From Diplocloster agilis (GTDB lineage: Bacteria > Bacillota > Clostridia > Lachnospirales > Lachnospiraceae), in contig NZ_JAHQCW010000002.1 of the NCBI RefSeq assembly GCF_019042275.1, positions 94,588 through 158,587 on the forward strand: DNA of 64,000 nt, written 5' to 3'. Shown in pieces: positions 39,165-48,594 of the stretch. The notes under the pieces are model-generated. The model searched no databases and had not been told where the DNA came from. It saw only the letters and a list, made by a program, of their open reading frames with translations. The number at the start of each line of letters is the position of its first letter. Positions within the stretch are counted from its first letter, which is position 1. The position numbers and the translations under genes are program-made.

Positions 39165-39218
39165 TTTCATTTCCTCCTTGCATTTTCATTTATCTGAATA
39201 GTTGTGGCTTTTCACACG

Positions 39219-39285
39219 GCGCTTTGTCCAATGGATAACGCCGCATGTCCGCCCGTAGAGCAGGACTCGCCTGCTCCCGGACGGA
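39219..39285 (-). other. structured leader of serC (two stable hairpins)
   Basis: Within the 157 nt before serC, GTCCGCCCGTAGAGCAGG (39247-39264) pairs with CCTGCTCCCGGACGGA (39270-39285) with a bulge, and GGCGCTTTGTCC/GGATAACGCC forms a second hairpin (39219-39243). No T run follows. No known riboswitch was recognised. Confidence 0.55.
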
Positions 39286-39321
39286 TGAACTATTACCAGC
39301 ATTACATTAAGTATGATTCGA

Positions 39322-40908
39322 TCAGCTCTCCGGCTCTTCCTCCGTCTCCGGAGTCTGCGCTTCTTCCGGAGGGGTCACATTTTCCGGTCCATAGTAAAAG
39401 ACGCAGGGCGTTCCCGTCTCGATGTTTTCAAATATCACCTTTACCGCGCTGTACGGCGTGTTGATACATCCATGGGAACCATTTTTGACATAAATCTGTC
39501 CGCCGAAGGACCTTCTCCAGCTGGCGTCATGAATCCCAATATCTCCGGCCACAGGCATCCACATCTTCACCGGGGTCTCATAATCTTCCCCCCGCAGCAC
39601 CGCGTTGCGCTGCTTGTAATGGATAAAGCCGACTAAAGGCGGGGTGGCCCGTCTCTCCGTCATCATACCGCTGACGATATCGGTATCTTTCACCAGGGAA
39701 CCATTTTTATAAAACCACATATGCTGAGTGGTCAGATTTACTTCCACATAAGTATTTCCTATATCATTGGCGCCCCGGGTCGCTGCCGTCTGGGAATATA
39801 CCGGCTCCCTGGTTTCCTGGGCCCCGCTTTGAATCAGCCCGTAGAGGGCTTCTCTTTCTTCCGCCCGATTGATTTTCCAACCGTAGGGTCCTCCGCTGAC
39901 CTCCTGGACATATCCTCCGCTGGTCTTGAATTCCCGTTTTTTACCCACGGTGTCGTAATTATTGGCCAGTTTTTTTACATAGGAGGCCACGTCGTCCTCG
40001 CTTAGAACCGCTTCATTCTGCTCATCGATGCTGATCCACTGGTGTATCGTGTCTTTGTCCAGCACCTCTTTATCCGAACCAAATTCATAAGTGATCTTCG
40101 TCTCCAGATATTTTTCAATCTGTGCCTTCGGCTTGCTGATCTCCTCGGATTCCATCGTAATCTTCGGTTTTACATAGCAATCCGTTTCTTCCAGGGATAA
40201 CTGGGTATCACCGGCGTTGACAGCGGCTTCCACCTGCTCCTTCACCTGGCTTTTTACCAGCTTATTCCCCTGCACTTCTTCCACAAAATCAAATCCGGTA
40301 TCCGTATGCTCGATATAGGCGTCCTCCGGCTCCGTCACATTGGAGGGATCGAAACAGGAAAGCGCGTCCAACACGTCATTAAACTTTTCCTGCTCAAACC
40401 GCACCTTGGGCTCTATGGTAAAATTCTTATGGTCCATCAGCAGCACCGGCCAGGCAAAAGGATTCTGGGCATCCAGAAATTCCTGCACCTCTTCGGAATA
40501 ATCCCAGGTAAGCCCGATGTCAGGCCCGCTGATCATCTCCGTCTGGCCGGAGCGTTCCAGCAGAGTCAGCTGATATTCGGACGCCTTTGCAGCCAACAGC
40601 TGCGAAATCTTCTCCGGAGAACTGCCGAAGCAGTCCACACCATTTATCGTGGTTCCATATAGAAAAGAATTCATGAAAAAAACGGATATGCCAATATAGG
40701 CAAGCAGCAATACCCCTAAAGGAATTCCTATGCCCAAAACCAGTTTCTTATGCGACTTCTTTTGTTTTACTCTCCGGTTGGCCTGGTCAGTCAGATCCAG
40801 GATGGCCGCTTCCGCGGTTGACGCGGTTTCGGCAGCCGGATCTTTGGGTGTCTTTATTTTCTTTTCTCTCTTAGTATTATTCACTCTTCGGGTTTTGTTT
40901 TCTTCCAT
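39322..40908 (-). CDS. L,D-transpeptidase (YkuD) with peptidoglycan-binding region
   Basis: Forms 3-3 cross-links or anchors proteins in peptidoglycan. A charged cytoplasmic tail (1-53) is followed by one membrane anchor (about 55-80) and an extracytoplasmic region with two PG_binding_4-type repeats (about 90-360), as in many Clostridia. The C-terminal YkuD domain (about 385-510) has the active site GIHDASW and, 15 residues later, GSHGCINTP with the catalytic cysteine near 480. The Pro/Glu/Thr-rich tail ends EEEPES. The ATG at 40908 lacks a close ribosome binding site and lies inside a short upstream ORF. It is 82 nt after ilvB. Confidence 0.92.
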   Translation of the reverse strand: MEENKTRRVNNTKREKKIKTPKDPAAETASTAEAAILDLTDQANRRVKQKKSHKKLVLGIGIPLGVLLLAYIGISVFFMNSFLYGTTINGVDCFGSSPEKISQLLAAKASEYQLTLLERSGQTEMISGPDIGLTWDYSEEVQEFLDAQNPFAWPVLLMDHKNFTIEPKVRFEQEKFNDVLDALSCFDPSNVTEPEDAYIEHTDTGFDFVEEVQGNKLVKSQVKEQVEAAVNAGDTQLSLEETDCYVKPKITMESEEISKPKAQIEKYLETKITYEFGSDKEVLDKDTIHQWISIDEQNEAVLSEDDVASYVKKLANNYDTVGKKREFKTSGGYVQEVSGGPYGWKINRAEEREALYGLIQSGAQETREPVYSQTAATRGANDIGNTYVEVNLTTQHMWFYKNGSLVKDTDIVSGMMTERRATPPLVGFIHYKQRNAVLRGEDYETPVKMWMPVAGDIGIHDASWRRSFGGQIYVKNGSHGCINTPYSAVKVIFENIETGTPCVFYYGPENVTPPEEAQTPETEEEPES

Positions 40909-40928
40909 AATCTGCTATCTTTTTTCAT
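40881..40928 (-). CDS. 15-codon upstream ORF overlapping the L,D-transpeptidase start
   Basis: MKKDSRLWKKTKPEE then TGA, in a different frame from the transpeptidase. It has the strong site GAGGAG 3 nt before its ATG, while the main ATG (40908) lies within it and has none. It is a possible leader or coupling ORF; whether it is translated is inference. Confidence 0.4.
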   Translation of the reverse strand: MKKDSRLWKKTKPEE

Positions 40929-40990
40929 AAACTCCTCTCTGGTTTTTTAGATATCTGTCCCCCTCACAATATATGACACAGCAACAAGCA

Positions 40991-42673
40991 TTATCCTCTA
41001 TTTTCCAGATCCTTCTGATCAAAGGCTTCCTCAATCGAAGCCCCGGGAGATACCATGGGGAATACTTTATCGTCACAGTCGATCTGGAAATCAATGACAA
41101 CCGGCTTGTTCAAGGCGATAGCCTTTTCGATGGCAGGAGCCACCTCTTCTTTTTTGGTCACGCGGATACCTTCCGCTCCCATGGCCTCCGCCAGTTTCAC
41201 AAAATCCACCGGATCGTTTAAAACCGTATAGGAATACCGCTGTCCGTAGAACAGGGTCTGCCACTGGCGCACCATTCCCAGCACATGGTTATTGATAACC
41301 ATCTGGATAATCGGTATATTATATCTGGTCGCCGTAGCCAGCTCATTCATATTCATCCGAAAACAGCCGTCTCCGGCGATATTTACCACCAGCTTATCCG
41401 GGCAGCCCACTTTGGCTCCGATACAGGCTCCCAGGCCGTATCCCATAGTGCCAAGTCCTCCTGAGGTTAAGAAAGTCCGGGGCTTCGTATACTGATAATA
41501 CTGGGCGGCCCACATCTGATGCTGCCCCACGTCCGTGGTGATAACAGCTTCGCCCTTTGTGATCCGGTACAGCTCTTCTATAATATAAGGACAGGATAAC
41601 CCATTTTCATTATATTTTAAAGGGTATTTTTCTTTTAATTCCAGAATATGGGATACCCAGGTGTGTCTCTGATTCTGTTCAATCAGGGCATTCAGCCGTT
41701 TCAGCACTTCCTTTAAGTCACCGATGATGCTAAGAGACGTCATCACATTCTTGTTGATCTCCGCCGGGTCCACATCAATCTGCAGCACCTTGGCGTTTCT
41801 GGCAAACCGCTTGATATTGCCGGTCACACGGTCACTGAAGCGCACGCCCAGAGCGATCAGCAGATCGCATTCGGTTACGCCCAGATTGGAAGTCTTCGTT
41901 CCGTGCATTCCCAGCATACCGGTGTATAACGGATCGGTTCCGGGAAACGCCCCTTTTCCCATCAGGGAATCCGTCACCGGCGCGTGGATCTTATGCGCAA
42001 ATTCTTCCACTTCCGCACTGGCGCCGGAAATAATCGCGCCTCCGCCCACAAAGATATAGGGCCGTTTGGAACGGTTGATCATGTCCACCGCCTGTTCCAG
42101 ATGCTCCTGGACGATGGTGTCCGTAACCCGGTGGATCGGAGCCGGAACCGCGGGCTCATACTCCGTGACGGCTGCCGTTACATCCTTTGTGATATCGATA
42201 AGGACCGGGCCCGGCCGGCCGGATTTGGCTATGGTAAACGCTTTGCGGATCGTATCCGCAAGCTTGGTTACATCTTTTACAATATAATTGTGCTTGGTAA
42301 TCGGCATGGTCACGCCGGCGATATCGATCTCCTGGAACGTATCCCTGCCCAGAAGGGGCACCGCCACATTGGCGGTAATGGCGATTAACGGTACCGAATC
42401 CATATAGGCGGTAGCGATACCGGTCACCAGGTTGGTGGCTCCGGGTCCTGAGGTGGCGAAGCAAACGCCCACCTTCCCGGTGGACCGGGCATATCCGTCG
42501 GCCGCATGGGCGGCCCCCTGCTCATGAGATGTCAGGATATGCCGGATTTCACTTTGGTGCTTATATAATTCATCATAGATATTCAGAATTGTACCGCCGG
42601 GATAGCCGAATACGGTATCCACTCCCTGTTCTTTCAGACACTCTATGACGATTTCTGATCCATTTAACTGCAT
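40991..42673 (-). CDS. ilvB: acetolactate synthase large (catalytic) subunit
   Basis: ThDP enzyme making acetolactate or acetohydroxybutyrate. The 560 residues hold the N-terminal ThDP-binding domain (VFGYPGGTILNIYDEL, catalytic glutamate in SHEQGAAHAADGYAR), the central FAD-binding region, and the C-terminal domain with GDGCFRMNMNELATATRYN, the metal-ThDP motif. The start at 42673 (MQLNGSEIV) has GAGAGG 8 nt upstream; the longer frame runs into ilvD. No small subunit is adjacent; ilvN is at 4505-5005. It follows ilvD by 23 nt. Confidence 0.95.
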   Translation of the reverse strand: MQLNGSEIVIECLKEQGVDTVFGYPGGTILNIYDELYKHQSEIRHILTSHEQGAAHAADGYARSTGKVGVCFATSGPGATNLVTGIATAYMDSVPLIAITANVAVPLLGRDTFQEIDIAGVTMPITKHNYIVKDVTKLADTIRKAFTIAKSGRPGPVLIDITKDVTAAVTEYEPAVPAPIHRVTDTIVQEHLEQAVDMINRSKRPYIFVGGGAIISGASAEVEEFAHKIHAPVTDSLMGKGAFPGTDPLYTGMLGMHGTKTSNLGVTECDLLIALGVRFSDRVTGNIKRFARNAKVLQIDVDPAEINKNVMTSLSIIGDLKEVLKRLNALIEQNQRHTWVSHILELKEKYPLKYNENGLSCPYIIEELYRITKGEAVITTDVGQHQMWAAQYYQYTKPRTFLTSGGLGTMGYGLGACIGAKVGCPDKLVVNIAGDGCFRMNMNELATATRYNIPIIQMVINNHVLGMVRQWQTLFYGQRYSYTVLNDPVDFVKLAEAMGAEGIRVTKKEEVAPAIEKAIALNKPVVIDFQIDCDDKVFPMVSPGASIEEAFDQKDLENRG

Positions 42674-42696
42674 AGACGAAACCTCTCTTCCTATTT

Positions 42697-44373
42697 CTAT
42701 TTCTTCTGTCCCGGAACTTCCAGGACCGCGCCGCGGTTTCCGCTGGTAACCATGGCCATATATCTGGCCAGATATCCGGTGGTGATCTTCGGCTCTCTGG
42801 GCTGCCATTTTGCCCGTCTGGCTTCCAGCTCTTCCTCGGAAACCTTAAAGTTCAGCGTATTATTCGGAATATCGATCTGGATGATATCCCCTTCTTCCAC
42901 CAGTGCGATATTACCGCCCACAGCAGCTTCCGGCGATACGTGGCCCACACAGGCTCCCCTGGACGCCCCTGAGAATCGGCCGTCCGTAATCAGAGCGACG
43001 GAGGAGCCCAGTCCCATACCCATGATCGCGGAGGTGGGATTTAGCATTTCCCTCATGCCAGGGCCCCCTTTCGGGCCTTCATAGCGGATGACCACCACGT
43101 CGCCGGGGTTGATTTTCCCGCCCTTGATCGCGTCGATGGCATCCTCCTCGCAGTCGAAGACTCTGGCAGGTCCTTCATGAACCCACATCTCCGGCGCCAC
43201 AGCCGAGCGTTTGACCACACCGGAGTCCGGAGCCAGATTTCCTTTCAGTACGGCGATTCCGCCCGTCTCGCTGTAAGGGTTTTCTACCGGCCGGATCGTT
43301 TCGGGATCTTTATTCTCACATCCCTTAATATTTTCCGCTATAGTCTTACCGGTTACGGTGATCAGGTCCGTATAGAGCAGGCCTTTTTTATCCAGCTCAT
43401 TCATAACCGCGTAGACTCCGCCCGCTTCATTTAAATCTTCCATATAAGTCGGGCCCGCCGGCGCCAGATGGCACAGGTTCGGGGTCTTCGCGCTGATCTC
43501 ATTGGCAATATCCACATTTAAGTCCACGCCGGCCTCATGGGCGATCGCCGGCAGGTGCAGCATGGAATTCGTGCTGCATCCCAGAGCCATATCTACGGTC
43601 AGGGCGTTTAAGAACGCTTTTTCTGTCATGATATCCCTGGGTCTTATATTTTTTTCGAGAAGCTCCATCACTTTCATTCCGGCATGCTTCGCCAGTTTGA
43701 TCCTCTCGGAATACACCGCGGGGATCGTGCCGTTGCCCTTAAGCCCCATGCCGATCGCTTCGGTCAGACAGTTCATACTGTTGGCCGTATACATACCGGA
43801 GCAGGAACCGCAGGTGGGGCACACCTTGTTCTCGTACTCCGTGACCTCTTCCTCCGTCATCTTTCCGGCGCTGTAGGAGCCAACCGCTTCGAACATGCTG
43901 GAGAGGCTTCTCTTCTGCCCTCTGACCTTGCCGGCCAGCATCGGCCCGCCGCTTACGAACACGGTGGGAACATTGATCCGGGCGGCCGCCATCAAAAGCC
44001 CGGGCACATTCTTATCACAGTTGGGCACCATCACCAGAGCGTCGAACTGATGGGCCAGAGCCATGGATTCGGTGGAATCCGCGATCAGGTCTCTCGTGAC
44101 CAGGGAATATTTCATACCGGTATGGCCCATGGCGATTCCGTCGCAGACCGCGATGGCCGGAAATACGATCGGCGTTCCTCCCGCCATAGCCACTCCGATT
44201 TTTACTGCCTCCACAATCTTATCCAGGTTCATATGTCCCGGAACAATCTCATTATACGAACTGACAATTCCGACCAGCGGCCGTTCCAGCTCTTCCTTTG
44301 TAAGTCCCAGCGCGTTAAACAAAGAACGGTGCGGGGCCTGCTGCATACCTGTTTTTACTGAATCGCTTCTCAT
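42697..44373 (-). CDS. ilvD: dihydroxy-acid dehydratase
   Basis: Fe-S enzyme giving 2-oxoisovalerate or 2-oxo-3-methylvalerate. The cluster cysteines are visible in [23 protein letters not shown] and [19 protein letters not shown]. The C-terminal swivel domain has [20 protein letters not shown]. The start at 44373 (MRSDSVK, 558 aa) has GGGG 7 nt upstream; the ATG at 44379 is only 1 nt from it. It is 70 nt after leuB and 23 nt before ilvB. Confidence 0.96.
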   Translation of the reverse strand: MRSDSVKTGMQQAPHRSLFNALGLTKEELERPLVGIVSSYNEIVPGHMNLDKIVEAVKIGVAMAGGTPIVFPAIAVCDGIAMGHTGMKYSLVTRDLIADSTESMALAHQFDALVMVPNCDKNVPGLLMAAARINVPTVFVSGGPMLAGKVRGQKRSLSSMFEAVGSYSAGKMTEEEVTEYENKVCPTCGSCSGMYTANSMNCLTEAIGMGLKGNGTIPAVYSERIKLAKHAGMKVMELLEKNIRPRDIMTEKAFLNALTVDMALGCSTNSMLHLPAIAHEAGVDLNVDIANEISAKTPNLCHLAPAGPTYMEDLNEAGGVYAVMNELDKKGLLYTDLITVTGKTIAENIKGCENKDPETIRPVENPYSETGGIAVLKGNLAPDSGVVKRSAVAPEMWVHEGPARVFDCEEDAIDAIKGGKINPGDVVVIRYEGPKGGPGMREMLNPTSAIMGMGLGSSVALITDGRFSGASRGACVGHVSPEAAVGGNIALVEEGDIIQIDIPNNTLNFKVSEEELEARRAKWQPREPKITTGYLARYMAMVTSGNRGAVLEVPGQKK

Positions 44374-44443
44374 ATCCATTCCCCTTTATTCTGAAAATTG
44401 TCTTGTTTCTATTATAAATGCATGATTCCATTCAATTTCACAT

Positions 44444-45526
44444 TCAAATTCTTTCGGCGATCAGGTCTCCCATTTCCACAGTTCCAACCGGGGAGCAGCC
44501 TTCCGATGCGATATCCGCCGTCCGGTAGCCTTCCTTTAATACCTGCTTCACGGCCGCTTCCACCGCGTCCGCCTCCTGATCCAGATCCAGGGAGTAACGC
44601 AACAGCATCGCCGCGGACAGAATCGTGGCGATAGGATTGGCGATCCCCTCTCCGGCGATATCGGGAGCCGATCCGTGGCTCGGCTCATACAGTCCAAGCT
44701 TCGTATCGTTTAAGCTGGCGGAAGACAGCATTCCGATCGAACCGGTCACCATGCTGGCCTCATCGGATAAAATATCCCCGAACATATTCTCGGTCAGGAT
44801 CACATCGAACTGTCCCGGATTCTTCACCAACTGCATGGCGCAGTTATCCACCAGCATATGTTCCAAAGTCACATCCGGATAATCCGCCGCCACTTCCTGA
44901 ACCACTTTTCTCCACAGCCTGGAGGAATCCAGTACATTGGCCTTGTCCACACTGGTAACTTTCTTCCGTCTTTTTCTGGCTACGTCAAAACCTCTTATGG
45001 CAATTCTTCTGATTTCGTTTTCGTTATATGTAAGCGTATCGACAGCTGTCGTGAGACCATTTTCTTCAAATGTTTTACGTTCTCCGAAATATAGACCTCC
45101 GGTCAGTTCCCTCATTATCAACATGTCGAATCCGTCGCCGATGATTTCGTCCCGAAGCGGGCAGGCGGCTTTTAATTCATCATACAGAACAGCCGGTCTT
45201 AGATTTGCAAATAGATTTAATTCTTTTCTGATTTTCAGCAGTCCGGCTTCCGGGCGCAGCTCCGGTGCCAGCTTATACCAGGGCGAGGTGGTTGTGTCCC
45301 CCCCTATGGATCCCATCAAAACCGCGTCACTTTTCTTTGCGGCGGCCACAGTTCCGTCCGTCAGCGGGACTCCGGTGGCGTCAATGGAAGCGCCTCCCAG
45401 CAGCAGCTCCTCATATTCAAACTTATGTCCATATTTTTCAGCAATCCGGTCCAAAACTTTCCTGGCCTCGGCTACGATCTCGGGGCCAATCCCGTCTCCC
45501 GGAATCAACGCAATATGATAATTCAT
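44444..45526 (-). CDS. leuB: 3-isopropylmalate dehydrogenase
   Basis: Oxidative decarboxylation in leucine synthesis. The 360 residues show [17 protein letters not shown] at the N-terminus, the substrate arginines around [16 protein letters not shown], the segment [11 protein letters not shown], and the C-terminal metal and NAD region [23 protein letters not shown] (start [14 protein letters not shown]) and [14 protein letters not shown]. First gene of leuB-ilvD-ilvB; leuA, leuC and leuD are not in the window. Confidence 0.96.
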   Translation of the reverse strand: MNYHIALIPGDGIGPEIVAEARKVLDRIAEKYGHKFEYEELLLGGASIDATGVPLTDGTVAAAKKSDAVLMGSIGGDTTTSPWYKLAPELRPEAGLLKIRKELNLFANLRPAVLYDELKAACPLRDEIIGDGFDMLIMRELTGGLYFGERKTFEENGLTTAVDTLTYNENEIRRIAIRGFDVARKRRKKVTSVDKANVLDSSRLWRKVVQEVAADYPDVTLEHMLVDNCAMQLVKNPGQFDVILTENMFGDILSDEASMVTGSIGMLSSASLNDTKLGLYEPSHGSAPDIAGEGIANPIATILSAAMLLRYSLDLDQEADAVEAAVKQVLKEGYRTADIASEGCSPVGTVEMGDLIAERI

Positions 45527-45554
45527 TGTCCTCTCTCCTTTGTTCCTTTAACCT

Positions 45555-45644
45555 AAAAAAGCGATATTAGTATCATGATAGCCTATTTCTTTCGAGATTT
45601 CAACTATTTCTTCAATTAACCAGAGCTTGGAAAATCGCTTTTTT
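45555..45644. repeat. 11-bp inverted repeat bracketing the leuB promoter
   Basis: Perfect arms AAAAAAGCGAT and ATCGCTTTTTT are 68 bp apart. One lies upstream of the -35 and one just after the likely transcription start. It could be a looping operator or a chance pair of terminator-like arms. A GC-rich hairpin GCGGGC/GCCCGC sits further upstream at 45657-45672. Confidence 0.55.
45575..45603 (-). promoter_or_regulatory. promoter of leuB-ilvD-ilvB
   Basis: Minus strand TTGAAA (45598-45603), 17-bp spacer, TATCAT (45575-45580), about 49 nt before leuB. It is bracketed by the dyad AAAAAAGCGAT (45555-45565) / ATCGCTTTTTT (45634-45644). Confidence 0.7.
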
Positions 45645-45700
45645 ATGTGCAGGTGCGGGCTGCGGCCCGCAGGAATTTTTAAAGAGGACAACAAATAGCC

Positions 45701-45725
45701 CCGGGGAATACCTTTTATTCCCCGG
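45701..45725 (-). terminator. hairpin at the end of the histidine kinase gene
   Basis: A perfect 10-bp stem (CCGGGGAATA / TATTCCCCGG) with a 5-nt loop includes the stop codon. The downstream T run is weak (TATTTGTTGT). Confidence 0.6.
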
Positions 45726-48537
45726 TTTCAGGTCGGTTGATCGTTCTTTTACTGACCCATTCCTGAAGGACCATATAAACACGGTTTATATCTAAAGGCT
45801 TAGCCAGGAAATCATTCATACCGGCCTCTCTCGCCATCTCCCGGTCTTCCTGGAATGAGTTCGCAGTCAGCGCAATAATCGGGATTGCGGCCGCGTCGGG
45901 ATGATCTGAGTCTCGTATGCACTTTGTCGCTTCTAACCCTCCCATATTAGGCATCTGAAGATCCATTAAGATCAGCGTAAAATAACCGGGCTCGCTTTGT
46001 TTAAAACACTCGACCGCTTTTAACCCGTCTTCCGCCAGCACTACATGGGCTCCGCGCAGGCTTAAGAGGTCTGTGGCAATCTCCGCATTAATGGGATTGT
46101 CTTCCGCCAGCAGGAAATGTGTGCCGGCAAATGTAGCCTCCTCATCCTTGAGCGCCGGCGCTTCTTTCGGTTTGCCGTAGGGGAGGAAAATGCGGAAGTA
46201 AAACTCGCTGCCTTCCTCCGGTTTGCTTTTTACTTTTAATGTGCCGCCCATCATGTGGACGATACTGCGGCTGATAGGCAGACCAAGCCCTGTCCCCTGG
46301 CTACGCATATGGTTGGTGCCGACCTGCTCAAAGGATTTGAAAATACGTTCCTGATCTTCCTCATTAATACCGGAACCGGTATCCGTAACTTGAAAAAGAT
46401 AGGCCGCCCGTTCCTTATCCGACTCCGTTTCCGTTACGGATAACTGAACCGTACCATTGGCAGACGTAAATTTAATGGCATTCGAAAGCAGGTTCATTAA
46501 AACTTGTTTGAGTCTGATCGAGTCCCCGATCAGGTCCGAATGTTTTATTTTTGTTTTGCTGGTAAGCGTAATCTGCTGCCGCTGCGCCTGTATTTGCATG
46601 ATACTGCACAACTCATCCAGCATCTGATTCAGGGAAAAATCTTCCTGCGCGATTGCGAGCATGCCGTTATCAATACGGCTCATATCTAATATATCATTGA
46701 TCAGGCTCAGCAGATACTGGGACGATGCGTCCAGCTTCTTCAAACTGCTTTTCATACGTTCTGGGACTTCCGTATCCATACTCATCAGCGCGGTCGTTCC
46801 CACTATAGCGTTCATGGGCGTTCGTATTTCATGGCTCATACGGGAGAGAAATTCACTTTTGGCTTTGTTTTCAGCCGCCGCCTTATCCCGTTCTTTTTCC
46901 ATATTTACCGCCCTTATCCGCATACTGGCTATAATTGCAACCGCCGCCATCGTGACGATCAAAAAAGAAGCCATAACGCAAACGGACAGTATCGGATTTG
47001 TTTCAATTAATCTTTTCAAGGACGTGGAGGAATTTCCAATCGAAACCAGATTGTGATCGATAATGGCAAGTTTATCTTTTTCAGAGAGGCTGTTGATTCC
47101 TTTATTGATAATCGTCAACAACTGAGGATTCGCCGGCATTGGCATAGCAAAACTGACTTCCATGCGGTTTTCAGATAAGGTAACAGGAACTACATTGCTA
47201 TAAATATTATCTTGTAACAGCTGCTCCAGACGGGCGAACAAACCGCAGGCGAAATCCACCTCCCCATTATTAACCGCGTCCACAACTTCTTCAATGGTCG
47301 CATAATATTTAACGCTGCTGGCGCTTGCGTATGACGGAAGATGGCGGCCCTCTAAAATTCCGCAAGTCAGTCCTTCTCCCGGATAAGTCACTGATTTATT
47401 GCGCACGACCAAATCGTTTAAAGACGCATATGACTGTGTCTGCACCAATTCATTCTGCATTTCCTCGGCCACATCTGTGAAGTAAAACCCCGCCATATCT
47501 GCCGCGCCCTGTTTGACCAGCTCCAGAGCCTGTGCATAACTGTCGACACATACAAACGAGAATTCCAAATCATAGAGTCTCTCTATCCTTTCCAGCAGTT
47601 CCGGGATAATACCTTCATGATTACTGTCTTTGGAATCAATGCAATAAAACGGATGGTAATAGTGAGGTACCGCCACTGTCACCGAACCTTTTTGCTCGAT
47701 ATACGCTTTTTCTTCTGCGGTCAGCGTCAGATTCCGCACACCTAAATCCTTGAAATACCGGTCATATACTTCTACTGCGAAATTAGGGTTAGCAGATAAA
47801 ATGTTCTCCATTGCCCAATTCAGTTGTTCCAGTAATTCCTGATTGCCCGGCTGGGTAACAATGTAATGCGGCTGTGCGTCAAAATAGGCCACAGCGTTAA
47901 ATTCTCCCACGTCATCTCCCACATTCCCGAGTTTCAGATCGATGACCCCGCTCTTTAAATCCTGATTGATTTTACCGGCGGCAACCTCTTCCGGCAGATA
48001 TTCCCTGATCGTACAATCCAGTGCATTGGCGGACAAAAATTCTCTCAGCCGGCGCACGTTTTCCGTTGCCCGCTGGGCAACACCGATGGTTTTTCCATCC
48101 AGATCTTTCATATCGTAACCCCGGATATCATCATCCTCCCGCCTGGCTAACAGCACAGATTTGCTGTAGCCGCAGCTGTATTCCGGGTATCCAAAGTATT
48201 GTTCCATGGATTCGGAATAATAGGTCCCGCCCATCAGATCATATTTGCCATCCAGGAAATCATTTAACATGTCTTCGCCGGTGGTTTCCGTAAATTCGTA
48301 CACCCAGCCGGTATACTTGGCAATTTCATTCAAATAATCAACTATGATACCGGACCGGTTTCCTTTTTCATCGGTCATGCTGAATCCCTCGACCTCCGGA
48401 AAGGGTATCTGAAGCACTTTCCTGTTCTCTGCGCCCTCTGCATAAATGGGCAGAAGAAATGAAACGATTGTCAACAACGCAATAAATAAAGCCCAAAGCT
48501 TCCTCTGCGGTGTTTTATCTTTTTTCGTATGTAACAC
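45715..48537 (-). CDS. hybrid sensor histidine kinase with two periplasmic-type substrate-binding domains
   Basis: A 940-residue EvgS/BvgS-like sensor. It has a signal sequence or first membrane segment (about 14-33), two tandem SBP_bac_3 (Venus flytrap) domains (about 40-265 and 275-500), a membrane segment (about 520-542), HisKA with SRMSHEIRTPMNAI (His near 567), HATPase_c (NLLSNAIKF, DTGSGI, GTGLGLPIS) and a receiver (LLAEDNPINAEIA, phosphoacceptor in LILMDLQMP near 857). No HPt domain follows. The GTG start at 48537 has AGGAGG 7 nt upstream. It is 57 nt after the GntR-type regulator, its likely partner. Confidence 0.93.
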   Translation of the reverse strand: MLHTKKDKTPQRKLWALFIALLTIVSFLLPIYAEGAENRKVLQIPFPEVEGFSMTDEKGNRSGIIVDYLNEIAKYTGWVYEFTETTGEDMLNDFLDGKYDLMGGTYYSESMEQYFGYPEYSCGYSKSVLLARREDDDIRGYDMKDLDGKTIGVAQRATENVRRLREFLSANALDCTIREYLPEEVAAGKINQDLKSGVIDLKLGNVGDDVGEFNAVAYFDAQPHYIVTQPGNQELLEQLNWAMENILSANPNFAVEVYDRYFKDLGVRNLTLTAEEKAYIEQKGSVTVAVPHYYHPFYCIDSKDSNHEGIIPELLERIERLYDLEFSFVCVDSYAQALELVKQGAADMAGFYFTDVAEEMQNELVQTQSYASLNDLVVRNKSVTYPGEGLTCGILEGRHLPSYASASSVKYYATIEEVVDAVNNGEVDFACGLFARLEQLLQDNIYSNVVPVTLSENRMEVSFAMPMPANPQLLTIINKGINSLSEKDKLAIIDHNLVSIGNSSTSLKRLIETNPILSVCVMASFLIVTMAAVAIIASMRIRAVNMEKERDKAAAENKAKSEFLSRMSHEIRTPMNAIVGTTALMSMDTEVPERMKSSLKKLDASSQYLLSLINDILDMSRIDNGMLAIAQEDFSLNQMLDELCSIMQIQAQRQQITLTSKTKIKHSDLIGDSIRLKQVLMNLLSNAIKFTSANGTVQLSVTETESDKERAAYLFQVTDTGSGINEEDQERIFKSFEQVGTNHMRSQGTGLGLPISRSIVHMMGGTLKVKSKPEEGSEFYFRIFLPYGKPKEAPALKDEEATFAGTHFLLAEDNPINAEIATDLLSLRGAHVVLAEDGLKAVECFKQSEPGYFTLILMDLQMPNMGGLEATKCIRDSDHPDAAAIPIIALTANSFQEDREMAREAGMNDFLAKPLDINRVYMVLQEWVSKRTINRPETGE

Positions 48538-48594
48538 CTTATTACCTCCTGTTGATCTGATCCGGCACCTAAATATGTCGTTTTATGGCGCCTG

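Noticed and set aside
42674-42808. N-terminal extension of IlvB
   Set aside because: It overlaps the end of ilvD in another frame; the known IlvB start MQLNGSEIV has its own ribosome site.
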